From Antedon mediterranea (taxonomy: Eukaryota > Echinodermata > Crinoidea > Comatulida > Antedonidae): DNA of 64,000 nucleotides. Numbering within the stretch: the stretch's first letter is position 1; each line of letters opens with the position of its first letter. The translations under genes were made by a program, and so were the position numbers. The notes beneath the pieces were generated by a model, which saw only the letters and a list, made by a program, of their open reading frames with translations, was not told the DNA's origin and made no database searches. The stretch is taken from contig NC_092676.1 of assembly GCF_964355755.1 (NCBI RefSeq), positions 17,776,288 through 17,840,287 on the forward strand. Direction: 5' to 3'. Shown in pieces: positions 12,940-24,600 of the stretch.

Positions 12940-13758
12940 ACGCCTATCACGTCAAAGTTCAAAATTAGGTGCATTTAAGACCACCAAAAACCACATACAG
13001 TATATTCACATAATTAAAAATCAATAATTAAATGTCAAAGGTCATAAATTGTATTTCCGGTCATTTTATGTGAAAATATTTCATTACTACAAATATAAAT
13101 GTATTTATTCTGAACAAAATGACACCAAAATCGATTGAAAATGACCAGTAGTTACAGAGATATACAAATACGAGGTCAAAGGTCAAACTGAAAGAAACGT
13201 CATTTCCGATCATTTTTGGACGAAAAGTTTCATTAGAGCAAATAGAAATATATAGTTTGTGAACAATTTGAGACCAGAATTAAGTCTCTAATGTGTATAG
13301 TTGCCAAGATATGAACATTTTTTGTTTTTATGGTGGCCATTTTGAAATCAAGATGGCCGCCATACCGGACGTTGGACACTTGGCACCCCCCGATATTTTG
13401 AATCTATATACATTATAGAAACTTTGTGCCAAGTTTCATGCTTTGGTAATAAAATGCACAGCTCATGTCATTAACTGCTCTACTAAGGCTACTACTGATT
13501 CTCCAGTTGGAACGAGTAACATTGACATAAGATAAAAGGTGTAAAAGATTGGTATTCGAAATAGCTACAGTATTTTAAAGCACACACTAGATGAGCTAAA
13601 TTGTTATCACAATGTAAACAACCAACCTATCATTTGTTTACAGTATTCGAAGTACACGAAATTAAGTTAAGACTAAACAAGGTTCTTTCTGTATAAGTTT
13701 AATCATTACTTTTGAGTTTACAATTCATTTGATAATGTCTTTTTGCAATGATTTAGAG

Positions 13759-15606
13759 TTATTCCTTGTCAACGACTGGAGGTTCTGGGCTTTTTGGCCG
13801 CTCCAACTGCTCTTCAGGTGTCTCTAATTTGCAATCGAAAGTCGATGTATTTAATACTATTTCTGCCGAGCTTGGCCGAGATATCTCTGGCAGGTTACTA
13901 CCTGTAGATCGTAGATCCGATGTCGCGATAATATCCTCTTCATTTACAGGTCGCAAACGGTTTTGATCAGACTGCGGGCGACTCAGTAACCGACCAGATG
14001 ATGAGGATTTCAATTCAATGCTGGCTTGTTGCATTATACACTCTTCGACGTTTTCCGTATCCTTCGGAAACTTTTCGTCGGCGGCAACTGCTTCTACATT
14101 GTCCTCCTGTGATGTTGATGAAATCTGTTGCGCGGGGTTAATATTAACGTTTTGTTCATCTAGTTCTGTCATACTTTTTACACAATCTTTGTTAGCGGTG
14201 TTCATAACATCTTTAGAAACATCTTGGCTTCTTTCATTATTGCCACACTCTGACGATGTTCGAGATTGCACAATATTATCTTTGATATTCGCAGATTGAC
14301 AATCTGTTAACGATGAACTGGTTTTAGAGGATGTCTTCTTGTCCGGTTTCTGATTTTCGGTACACTGTGAAAGTGTTTTAGATGAAGCCGTACTAAGCAC
14401 GCACTTGCTTTTCTTATGACAGCTAGTTGACGATAAGACAGGTGCATCGATTGAAATCTTTACTTCATTTTTAGAAGGTGTTTTGTCTACATTTTCTGAA
14501 CGCTTGTCATTCTGCTGTGATGTTTGGGAAGGTGTTTTGATCTTAACCGTATCGCCGATGATCTGAATATTGCTCTTTACAGACTGACAACTTGAAGGTG
14601 TTTTAATGATACCATCTTTTTTCTCATCGTTGTTACTTTGTGAACATTTTCTAGTCTTGCTGTAACTCTTCGCAGAGTGGCAAGATGTTTTCGAAAAAGA
14701 TTGGTCAACTTTATCTTGGGAAGATCTTTTGCCATTAAGATCTCTGCTACCATCACTCTGAGAGGAATTTTGACTCTTTGTAGACTGGCAGCTTTGTGAC
14801 GAACCTATCTTATGTTCGATAACACTCGCTTCTTCTTTTGCCATTGTGTCTACAAGGTTAGATGTGTTAGTTTCGCTGTGCGTTGATGAACTTCTAGACT
14901 GTGCAGTACTGCTTTTTCGTTTGCTACTTGATTTTCTTAAGTGGTTGACTGAACTACTAGATTTTACGCTTACCGTTCCACTTCCTTTTTTGGATACCTT
15001 GCTTGAACTTTGGCGAGAGCCTACACTTTGGATTTGTGACGATTGTCTTTGCGAATCGCGCCCTTTTTTAACTTCTTGCTCTACATTAGGTTCAACCGCG
15101 ATCGTAGAAGATAGTTTTTGTATTTTGATGGATGATGAAAGCTGGCTCTGATTTATGCTATGTATTGATTCACTAGCCTTCTTAGATGCTGATGTAGTGT
15201 AACGCTTATCTGATACATTCATTGGGATAGACTCATGACTTGTCTTTGACGCTTTTGTTGAAGCATTGACTTTAGTCGAATTTGCAGCGGAGAATCTGTT
15301 TGCGTCCACGCTTGATTTCGCACTTACCATGGCTGAATGTGAAATGTTACCGGATATTTTATTTCTATGACTGTTCTGTAGCGTAGATCTACTGGTATTA
15401 TTAGATTTAGACTTTCCAGAGTATATCTCGGCAGCTGATGACGTATAGGTATCAGATTTGTGTCCTTTTTTAATGCTGGATACACTTTTCTGACAACTAC
15501 TTAGAGACTTTGTAGATTTATTCACACCAACTTCTGATCTAACTTTTCTGTGTGATGAGTTTTTGGTAACAGGTCGTCGTAATGAAGAGGAAGATGGATG
15601 TTCACG
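13759..15606 (-). CDS. FSIP2-like: Terminal Ser-rich exon of the FSIP2-like gene
   Basis: A single 1848-bp exon encodes residues 1295-1909 and the stop. Acceptor ttttatcag lies at 15607-15609. The sequence is dominated by Ser, Lys, Thr and Gln. Loose repeats each start with a Cys motif (SCQST, SCHSA, SCQSV, SCHKK, DCQSA) spaced about 30-55 residues. The last 100 residues are more ordinary and acidic-proline-rich, ending P-K-S-P-E-P-P-V-V-D-K-E. This is probably an intrinsically disordered, phosphorylatable tail. Confidence 0.8.
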   Translation of the reverse strand, partial: REHPSSSSLRRPVTKNSSHRKVRSEVGVNKSTKSLSSCQKSVSSIKKGHKSDTYTSSAAEIYSGKSKSNNTSRSTLQNSHRNKISGNISHSAMVSAKSSVDANRFSAANSTKVNASTKASKTSHESIPMNVSDKRYTTSASKKASESIHSINQSQLSSSIKIQKLSSTIAVEPNVEQEVKKGRDSQRQSSQIQSVGSRQSSSKVSKKGSGTVSVKSSSSVNHLRKSSSKRKSSTAQSRSSSTHSETNTSNLVDTMAKEEASVIEHKIGSSQSCQSTKSQNSSQSDGSRDLNGKRSSQDKVDQSFSKTSCHSAKSYSKTRKCSQSNNDEKKDGIIKTPSSCQSVKSNIQIIGDTVKIKTPSQTSQQNDKRSENVDKTPSKNEVKISIDAPVLSSTSCHKKSKCVLSTASSKTLSQCTENQKPDKKTSSKTSSSLTDCQSANIKDNIVQSRTSSECGNNERSQDVSKDVMNTANKDCVKSMTELDEQNVNINPAQQISSTSQEDNVEAVAADEKFPKDTENVEECIMQQASIELKSSSSGRLLSRPQSDQNRLRPVNEEDIIATSDLRSTGSNLPEISRPSSAEIVLNTSTFDCKLETPEEQLERPKSPEPPVVDKE

Positions 15607-18600
15607 CTGATAAAAAAAAAAAGAAAGAGATTCATTAAAATCATCACTTTTTGACTCTCAATCATTACCAGGAGGCGTAGACATATTCAGTTTAAACGTA
15701 TTTTTAGTCTACATCTCCCTGTCGCTCGGTTGGTCGGTCGGGAAACACTAAATTTAAACTTGAGCACGCGACTGCAGCCATGTATATGACCTTGTTATTC
15801 TTCTGCAAAATACCAGTGGCCGTATTCATCAATCTCACTTAGGCTAAGGGAAATCTTACCCTTAAAATTTACTTAGCACTCGTCAGCAAAACCAAGGTAC
15901 GAATAGAAATAAGAGAACTTTTAAGGGACCTTGATGGCAAAATAGACCACGTTAAGGGTTTCCCTTATAGTCAGGTGGCTTAACAACAAAAAATGAGGAA
16001 ATCGTTACACATTGGACAAAAGCGCCAAATTTGGCATGGAGCTTCGTTGGGACCTACCAATTGATTTTTGCCTAGGAGCCACTCTGGTCGTAATTTATTT
16101 TTCAAGATGGCGGCCAAAATCCAAAATGGCCGCCAATAAATTGAAAAATCACATTTCATTTGTTGCAGAAGTTGCATATAGGCAAATGAACTATCAAAAC
16201 ATAAGTATTCATGGTCATTGAATCATATTTTAGACATGTTGCATGACATGGGTCATTCGTTGTTAAGATAGTGGCCAAAATCCAACATGGCTGCCAGTAG
16301 CCTAAACTGGAATATCATTCTGGTTGCAGAAATCGCATATAGGTATCAAACGAAGTTGGAAAACATGGAGTAGGCCTAATCATGGTCATTGAAACATATT
16401 TTAGACATGGTACATAATATAGGTCACTCGTTGCAAAGATGGTGGGAAAAATCCAAAATGGCTGCCAGTAAACTAGGAAATCACATACAATATCTGTGGA
16501 CGGCAGAAGTAAATGTAAATGAAGTAACTGTAGTAAATGGTAGAGGTGGTATGTAAATTACAAGTAACTGTAAAAAAAATCGATAAAAAAAAGTTATAAC
16601 CAGTTCAGATTCTGAAACCACATACAATGTGGTATTTTGGGGAAAATAAAGATTGAGGGCGCTGTTCACATAAGTAAAAGTACACTTTTTACCTCTAACT
16701 AACTAAGTTTTTGTCAGAATATTTTTTAAATGGTCTTATTTGATAGATAATTACATTTTCTTTATATTAAAAAAAAACAATTACATTAAATATCCATAGT
16801 TCAGATAAATTTACGTTAAGTGCCTAAAATCAGCAAATATAACACATTTTAATACATAACAAATACTATTGGATATTAAGAAATTACAAATTTAGTTATC
16901 ATAATTAGGATTCTTTTACATTTTTATAGAAACTGTTTTATTATAAAACATATAAATATATATTTTTCTAACAATTTCTCATAAAAAAACTTTTACGACC
17001 ACTAGTTTTCGAGATATAGAAATGTGTACTACCAGTACAGGTCAAAGGTCAATAACAAGAATCTGGGTCATTTTCTTGGAAAAGTTTGTATTAGACTGAA
17101 TAGAAACATATATCTTCTGATTACTTTGAGACCTATTTAAAGTTTGTCCAACTGTTAGTTACCAAGTTATATGACATGTAGGTCAAAGGTCAAAAATACC
17201 AAAAATCATACTTCCGGCCATTTTTTGACAAATGTTTCCATTAGGAAGAATATTAATATGCATCTTCCAAAGAATTTGACACTAAAAATATTTAATTTAA
17301 GGCAAGCGTTGCGGAGATATGGTTATTTTGTTTTCAATTGGATTAAAATATTCAAATTGAGGTCAAAGGTCAAGGAAAAACTTTAGAAATTTGATAACAT
17401 GGGTTTTTATAACTAGCATGGTTAAAAAATTCATAAAATGCAATGCTTGCACTTTCCTTCTGATTTGCAGACTAAATTATAATTATTAGGAAATGGACTA
17501 TTTGTGACTTTGTATACAATTATATGTATTTCAATTTCAATGGCTACCATTTTTATTTTTGGGCGCCATTTTGGAACTCACTTTATATAATATTTCCTGA
17601 ATCGGTTTTACTGACCACAGAAATTCTTTATTCAGTACATTATTTGTCTATTTGTAACTTTTACAGCCAGAGATATATGATATACCAATTTACTGGCAGC
17701 CATTTTGGATTTTGGCCGCCATCTTGGAAAATCGGAAGCTGAGCGGGGTGGCTCCTAGGCAAAAATCAATTAGTACGTCTAAAAGAAGCCTCATGCCAAA
17801 TTTGGTGCTTTTGTCCACCGTGTAACGTTTTAGTCGCTAAGCCACCTGACTATTAACCTTAAACACTTTGTGAATACCACTTAAGTGAAACCCTTAATAT
17901 TTTCTTGATTTAATGGAAATATCTCACTTAAGTGTGATTGATGAATACGGCCACAGGCACCTAGTAATTAGAGCTGGTTCTTCATAAAACAGTGATGGGT
18001 TCTACATCAATGTAAAGCTCTGTCTACACTATCAAACTAGTTTGCCTAAAAATTGTGCCTAAATATGGTAGTGAATATGGTAGTGATATATGACATCATC
18101 ATGTCCATATAATGGCACATCACATTTGTTGTCACATAAAGTTTGATAGTGTAGACAGAGCTTAAGGTGACCAAAGCAGTCCCGAACTCGTTATTTTTCA
18201 ATTAAATAATGCTTTGTTATAGACATGAACAATGACAAACATAACAAACACATTTACTTTTTTGGAAGGTGGTCTCGGTTCAACTGCTTTCCTTTCAGCA
18301 GAATGTTTCAGTGATGGAATATTTTCTTCCTGATGACTCTCCTGTAATTAATGTAAACACAATTATGTATTAAGTTTTGTTGTTGTAAAAGAGTAATCAG
18401 TTTAGTATAAGCAATACAAAACCAAATAAAGCGTTCTTGTATTATTTTGAAGGTTTGTTTTACTGACCTCTCTGTGCAATCTTGTTGCTGACACTGGTGG
18501 CGTCTCCGTTGGTTTATTAGTCTCCACTTGTGCTCCTGGCTGTAATGCATTACGGATTGCATCGATCTCATCTGTAGTAATTTCATTTTTAGTACCAGAT

Positions 18601-21600
18601 TTAAGTGAAGTTTTCGAACACTCGTTTCTTTGATAAGTGGATTCTACTGTGTCTTTCGTCTCTTTCTTAGTTATTTCAGAAGATAATTGAGTAATTTCTC
18701 CGTTTTCTATCTTAGACGATACTGACATTTTTTTTCTGTCATCAATTATGTTATGAGACGACTTGTGTGATTCTGTTGATACGTTTTTTGTAGACAGTTC
18801 TGATATAGCCTAAATGATGACAAAACGTTATTAAAGATTAAATTGATTGAGAGTTCAACCCAATGACTACCACTGCTTTCTACGTCTTTAATTACGCAGT
18901 AGTATTAATAACTACCTAACTACATTATACCTCGATTGTGTTTGTACAACGTTTAAATATAATGTACTACTGTATTAATAAATGTAACTATTTCGATACC
19001 TTATTAGTATGTTGAACATCTAACATGTTTTCCGTGTCCGAACCAAGATGCATAGATTGTGTCCTTTCGTTTTTAAGAGAATCATGGTTTGTTGTTTCGA
19101 TAGTGTCCAATGACTTGACTCTACGATCAGTCTGCATACTAGAGTGACCTTCTTTAGTTTCAGTTGCTACTAAATTATTATCGTCAGATGTCTTATGTCT
19201 ACTGGAAGTAAAAAAGTCTTTTACGGATGACACGAATCGAGAGAGGAAACTTTCCGACCTGCGTCTTGTTCGTGAATTGATCGATGAAGAAGATGCATCA
19301 GATATTAATACTGTTGGTCGTAATGGTTCCGATGCCACTACGCGCGTCTTACCACCGTTTCTTCGCAATGCCTCCTTAAATGATTTTGCACTGTTGCTAC
19401 GTTTACTATGATGACTAGTGGCCGACTTCCGTCTTTGTACGCTACTTTTTGACGCTTTGGATTTTGTTGACTCTTTTGATTTGGTTTTTTTACTAGTTCT
19501 GCTCCCTGATGATTTTCCTCCTTGCAAGTTATTTGTACCCGGAAGCCATTCATTATACCATTCAACGTCATCAACGTTCTTAGAACGTTTTGAAACTGTA
19601 CTAATTACGACCCCCGGAGACTCATCAGTTTCGGTAATGATTTCAGCGTGTACACGATGGGTCGTATCCAATACACCATCTTCACCTAGTTTAACGTCGG
19701 AACGTTCGTTATTATCAACCTGTGTAGCTGGTAAATCACATTGGACTCTCTTTAGAACGTCACTAACCATTTGGTCAGCAAACATATCGAGATTCTCGTC
19801 ATTCATTTCTTCTTCCTCTTCTAGTTCCTCCGTTACATTTTCAGATACATCTTCAAGCTGGTGTTGTTGGTAATACGTTCTCCTCTTTGGCAAATAACAG
19901 AAACCCCCGACATCATCAACCGTCATAACATTCTCCTCATGATGTAGTTCTTCCTCAGACTGTTCAACCAAAATATTATGTGCTTCTTGAATATCTCCTG
20001 ATCTAAGAGATGCTCTGCGTTGAGACAGCTGTTGTGTCAAAACTCCACGAAGGCATTCAGCAGTACCTTTACAATTCGTCATGTCAGGTTTGAAAACATC
20101 TCGGAAAGAGTTTCGTTCAAGTGGTTTATGTGCCATTTGATAAGAATTGTTAGGTTTGACAGATATTGCTGCCAAGTTAGAGTCGACTGTGTTCTGGTCA
20201 ATATTTAATTGGATATCATTGAAAACAGGAACTATATCTGGTACAGTGTGGCGTCTTTGAACATTTCGTTCATTAAATGACATTCTTCTGCCTCCTAATC
20301 GTAAAGCACCTTCAGAAGATGTAGCTCTTTCTTCTTCTAATTCATGAAACCCACGAAGAGTTTCTGGTGCCAATATTGCTTCGTTGACTGATCTTCGGCG
20401 AGAGCTAATGGCGTTAATATTTGGTGGAACAGGAAATTGTTCCGTTGCTTCCTGTGCCTGCCAGTCTCCATCTCCATTTGTAGACGACGCCTATTAGAAA
20501 AAGTTTGAAATATCAGTTTAATGTACGTTATATAAAATAGGTTTTAAAAAGTGAAAGATTGAGGTATAGTTAGGCAAAACGAATTAGGATATAGGTATAA
20601 TCAGAATCTAAAACCAGTAATAAACGATTTTACTAACTACTAACATATCAGTCAAAGATCAAATGTCTTTTATTCAGTATGAAAATGCATTAATCTATTT
20701 TGCAAAAAAAAATCACATACTGTATTGTCAATTATACCAATAATATCTTCTTCCTCATCCTCACAATCGGTGACATCTTCTTCTGAAGAAGAAACGTAGT
20801 GCAGATCTAAACTAGTATCGTCCATCATATTGAGTACAGAAGATAAAACAATACTTTGACGTCGAATGTTATCCTGTGCCACAGAAACAGTTTCTTCGGG
20901 TTGCGTCATTGGTGTTTCTAGATTTAGGTTATTCTCAAGGTACTCAATAGCACTATCAATCGCTTGCCCTACGATGTTATTTGCCGCTGTATACCAATCA
21001 TCCTAAAATATATTACAAAAATCAATGTTAATTTATTATTTTTATATTTGCTTTAATAATCTTTTGGCAATAACTTAATTTTTGTATACAATTGTTTTTT
21101 TTTTGTTATGTTTATGTATACAATCTATTCAATGTAAATTACCTCCCCGTCTGATCCTCCAATTGCATCAACCACATCACTAGATCTAAAATAATAGTAT
21201 ACTAATAAGTGTATGCACGTATATGACAACATTTTGTCGAATGGAAAGTAGTTGCAAGCCGTTTGAAGACCCCAATTATTTCTAGTTTTATCACAATGTT
21301 TTAAAGCATATAATACGGATGTTTTGTTCAAAAATCTTATATAAAACCAGTGTAGGGAAACCTTTGTGGCAAGCGCTTCAAATTAACGAGTCATTTTTTT
21401 AGTATTTTAAAATATCAACAACGCAATTCCGCAAATAACTGTAGTTTGCGCTGGTTTATTTACAATCTTAATATGGAATTTTATCTTGGGGCATGCAGTG
21501 GGTAATGACGCGATTTAGATAGATCTAGTTGTCTATGAAACTGCTGAAAATAGTGCTTCATTTATGATAAAAATGAAGTCCAAGTTACGACAATCAAAAA

Positions 21601-24600
21601 CATCCTAAACAACCCTCATGCGATAAGCAGAAACCAGATTGCAGTTGAGCGTAAGCATCATACCTCAATATCTTTATAGACATGTTTTCTTTAATATTAC
21701 CTCTTATTAATATTGTTCTCACTTCCACCTTGTGAGGACCGCGGGCTTAAGTAATACCCATCATACCCTTCCTCTTCCGCTACGTCTTGTAAGATATTAC
21801 AAATTAGTCCTTTTGCAAGCGAATCAACACTTCTTGGTTCAATATCAAACGTAGGCATATTATCTAAAAAAACATGCAACATGTTAATTTTTCAACTACA
21901 CATGCTTAATCTCTCTTGGCATTTTCCAAGCGATCTCTCCCCCCATCTGTTCACGAGTACACCGGGGTAACTCCCTACCCGTCTAAAAAGATGCATTAGG
22001 TTCTTTAAAGCACACTTGAGTTTGTAGTCCTTATCCAAGGTTCGTTCTACCACCAGAACCATTGCCGGATTACGGCTCCACTGTCTTAAACATATGAGTA
22101 ACCGAGTGGTTATCAGTCGTTCCCCCTCTGAATTTGGTATAAATATAGTGACTGGCTCACTCATTAAAAACAAGAAACATTCTCTAAAATTCAATAATGT
22201 CAGGTTTTATTAGGGTTTCATGTATTGTAAATAAATAGACAGGCAAGAATCAATTTACCATCTTCCTCATTCGATACCATTTCGTTGAGTGAACTATCTA
22301 AAGAATTTTTAGTTGAATGAACGGATTCATTGAACCTCAAACTATGTGTAGATACTTTTTGTGGATTTTCACGTGTTGACGGTTCTGAATTCTCGGTTAA
22401 TCCCTTATCATGCGTTTCGGTTACAGTGTCTGACTTTGTATCTTCTATTTCCTAGTAAGAAACATAGATAAACATGTACAATGAAAATAAAACGCGTTCC
22501 CGTCCCACATTGGAAACTGCTTAACTAATTCTGCAACCGATTCTCGTACGGTATTATTTTCTAGAGAGAAAAAAACTACCTACAGTTTCTTGTGTCCTTT
22601 CACCACACATTGCCTCGTTGACATAACGTATTTGGAAACGAGGCAGTCAATGTTTTTTTTTGCAAGCCAGCTGTTTGACAAGAGTCGTATGTGAACGCCG
22701 ACTCTCTAAATATAACCTAGCAATGTGTCATTTTATTTGATATTTATAACCAAGCAGTTGACTATAATTGTAGGTTTAGTAAGTAGTAAAGCCATTCAAT
22801 TACCTTTAATTTCTTAATCCAAGAATCATCACATGGGTTAAGGTGGTCAGGAGACGTAAGAGTTCTTTCTAAACTCCAAGAACTAGAAAATCGACATCTT
22901 CGTGAAGAATTCGCGGCGTTTGTTCTGGCTAATAATAATAATATCGGATAAGAAAATAACTGATATTGCATAATATATGTTCTATAATATACCGGCTAAT
23001 TTAACATCGTCCTACATAAAGGCAACATCAATAACCGAGAGAAAATCAATAAAGTGGAGGAGGGACCATGCATAAGAAAACTCCTTCAAAAGTATAGAAT
23101 TGCGAAATGGGTATTACTGTTCCTGTTCTTGGAGCCGTCTTTTTTTAAGACACGTGGTCGTCATTGACGAATACATATTCTAGTTGTCGTTGACTTTCAC
23201 TGCTGGGTTCTACTCTCGAGATCCAAGTTTATAATCATGCCAGACACCTTGTTTGATGGTGCCTGCATTACGATCACACTTAATGGATTTATCCATGGCA
23301 GAATCGTTAAAGTATCAACGTTTTGTATACTGAATCGAACAAAAGTACGTCTGATACCTAATATTGCTTACTTTTTTTAGGTTGAGAACGTTTCTGGAAT
23401 CTTTCCTGTACTTTCTTTAACTTTACATCTAATCGTTTTGACACTAGCTCTTCTTTTTCTTTTATTTCATTTGCTCTTCTCTCTTTGATCTTATAGAAAA
23501 TAGCTGGGAAATAATGCAAAAAAAGACACTTTATTGTCGTAACTCAAGACGTTAGTAATGATTGAAGGACGTAGTTTGAAATGTAATAATTTATAAAGCG
23601 CTTTTAACAATCAACAGATTGTCACAAGCGCTTAAAATAACAATATGATGGGAGAAAAACAGATTAAAATTATATTAACCTCTTTGACGAGCCCGAGCTT
23701 GTTCAACAGTAGCATCTCTTTCGGCAATGTCTTTGGACATATGCTGTTGTCTTTTCTCCTCTTCGGCTATCTCACGAAGTAGATGCATTTCACGAAGACG
23801 CTCACGTAAATTCCACTTTTTCTCAAGCTAAAATATAAAGAATCATTATAGCTTTGAGGTCAACATAATTGTTTACCAATCTATGGTTCTCCGGGTTCAA
23901 ATCCCGGCGCTATCACAGTACTTCCTGGTAAATAATGAATTATGGACTGATGGATGTTTTTACCTTTCTCTCTCTTTCTTCCTGCTTAGCAAGACGGTTC
24001 TTTTCCAACTTTTCCGCTCGTTTCTTGTCATCCAGACTTCTTTTTCTGAGCAATGTAGCTTTACGCTTCTTTTCCTATTAAAACAGTTATGAACATGAAG
24101 ATACATTTACTGTTTAGTCTTTATTTGTGAGTGACTTTTTCCACTTGACTATGTATAGTCATATATCATATATAATAACAAGTTGTTACCAGGTTCGCGT
24201 AGTGTGAAGGAAATTTTGTAAACATTCTCCAGGAATTTCACAGGAGAGCCCATATGTACTAGTCCGGTATTTAATTCCTCTTTGTTAAAAGAAACATGTG
24301 ATTACGGAATTTTCCTATGATATTGGAGAAATCTAGATTCAATACCGAGAATCGAATACTAAATAAATAATAACTCCTATTATAAAAAGTTTTGATTTTA
24401 GAATTTATTATCAGATAACAAACATACCTCCATGGCCTGTTGAGCCTTTAACCCATTGACTTTTTCTTGAACTATTCGCATACAAGTCGTCTTATGTTTT
24501 TGTTTCAAACGAAGTTTTTCTTCAAGTCGGATACATCGTAATTTTTCCAGACTGAGCATGGCATTGAATCTTTTGAAGAAAAAAAACACCAGCAAGAATG

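Larger units (their letters stand above)
9685..13485. mobile_element. Long inverted-repeat element with internal minisatellite
   Basis: The left arm (about 9685-10295) and right arm (about 12940-13485) are diverged inverted copies. Both start near GTAGAGCAGTTA and share the blocks TTACCAAAGCATGAAACTTG, ATATCGGGGGGTGCCAAG and GTCCAACGTCCGGTATGGCG. They also share a YY1-like GGCGGCCATCTTG, and a DR1 motif at 9997-10009 and 13173-13185. The middle is a 30-bp satellite. No transposase frame is visible, so the element is non-autonomous. No target duplication is clear at the outer ends. The arms share inner motifs with the element at 15817-17953, so the two belong to a common family. Confidence 0.75.

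Noticed and set aside
21892-22194. 100-codon minus-strand frame
   Set aside because: Lies within a dispersed repeat in an FSIP2-like intron, and the related copy near 37.0 kb is not open in the same frame.
23884-23916. Functional tRNA gene
   Set aside because: Only a T-arm is present; no acceptor stem, D-arm or anticodon arm can be paired.
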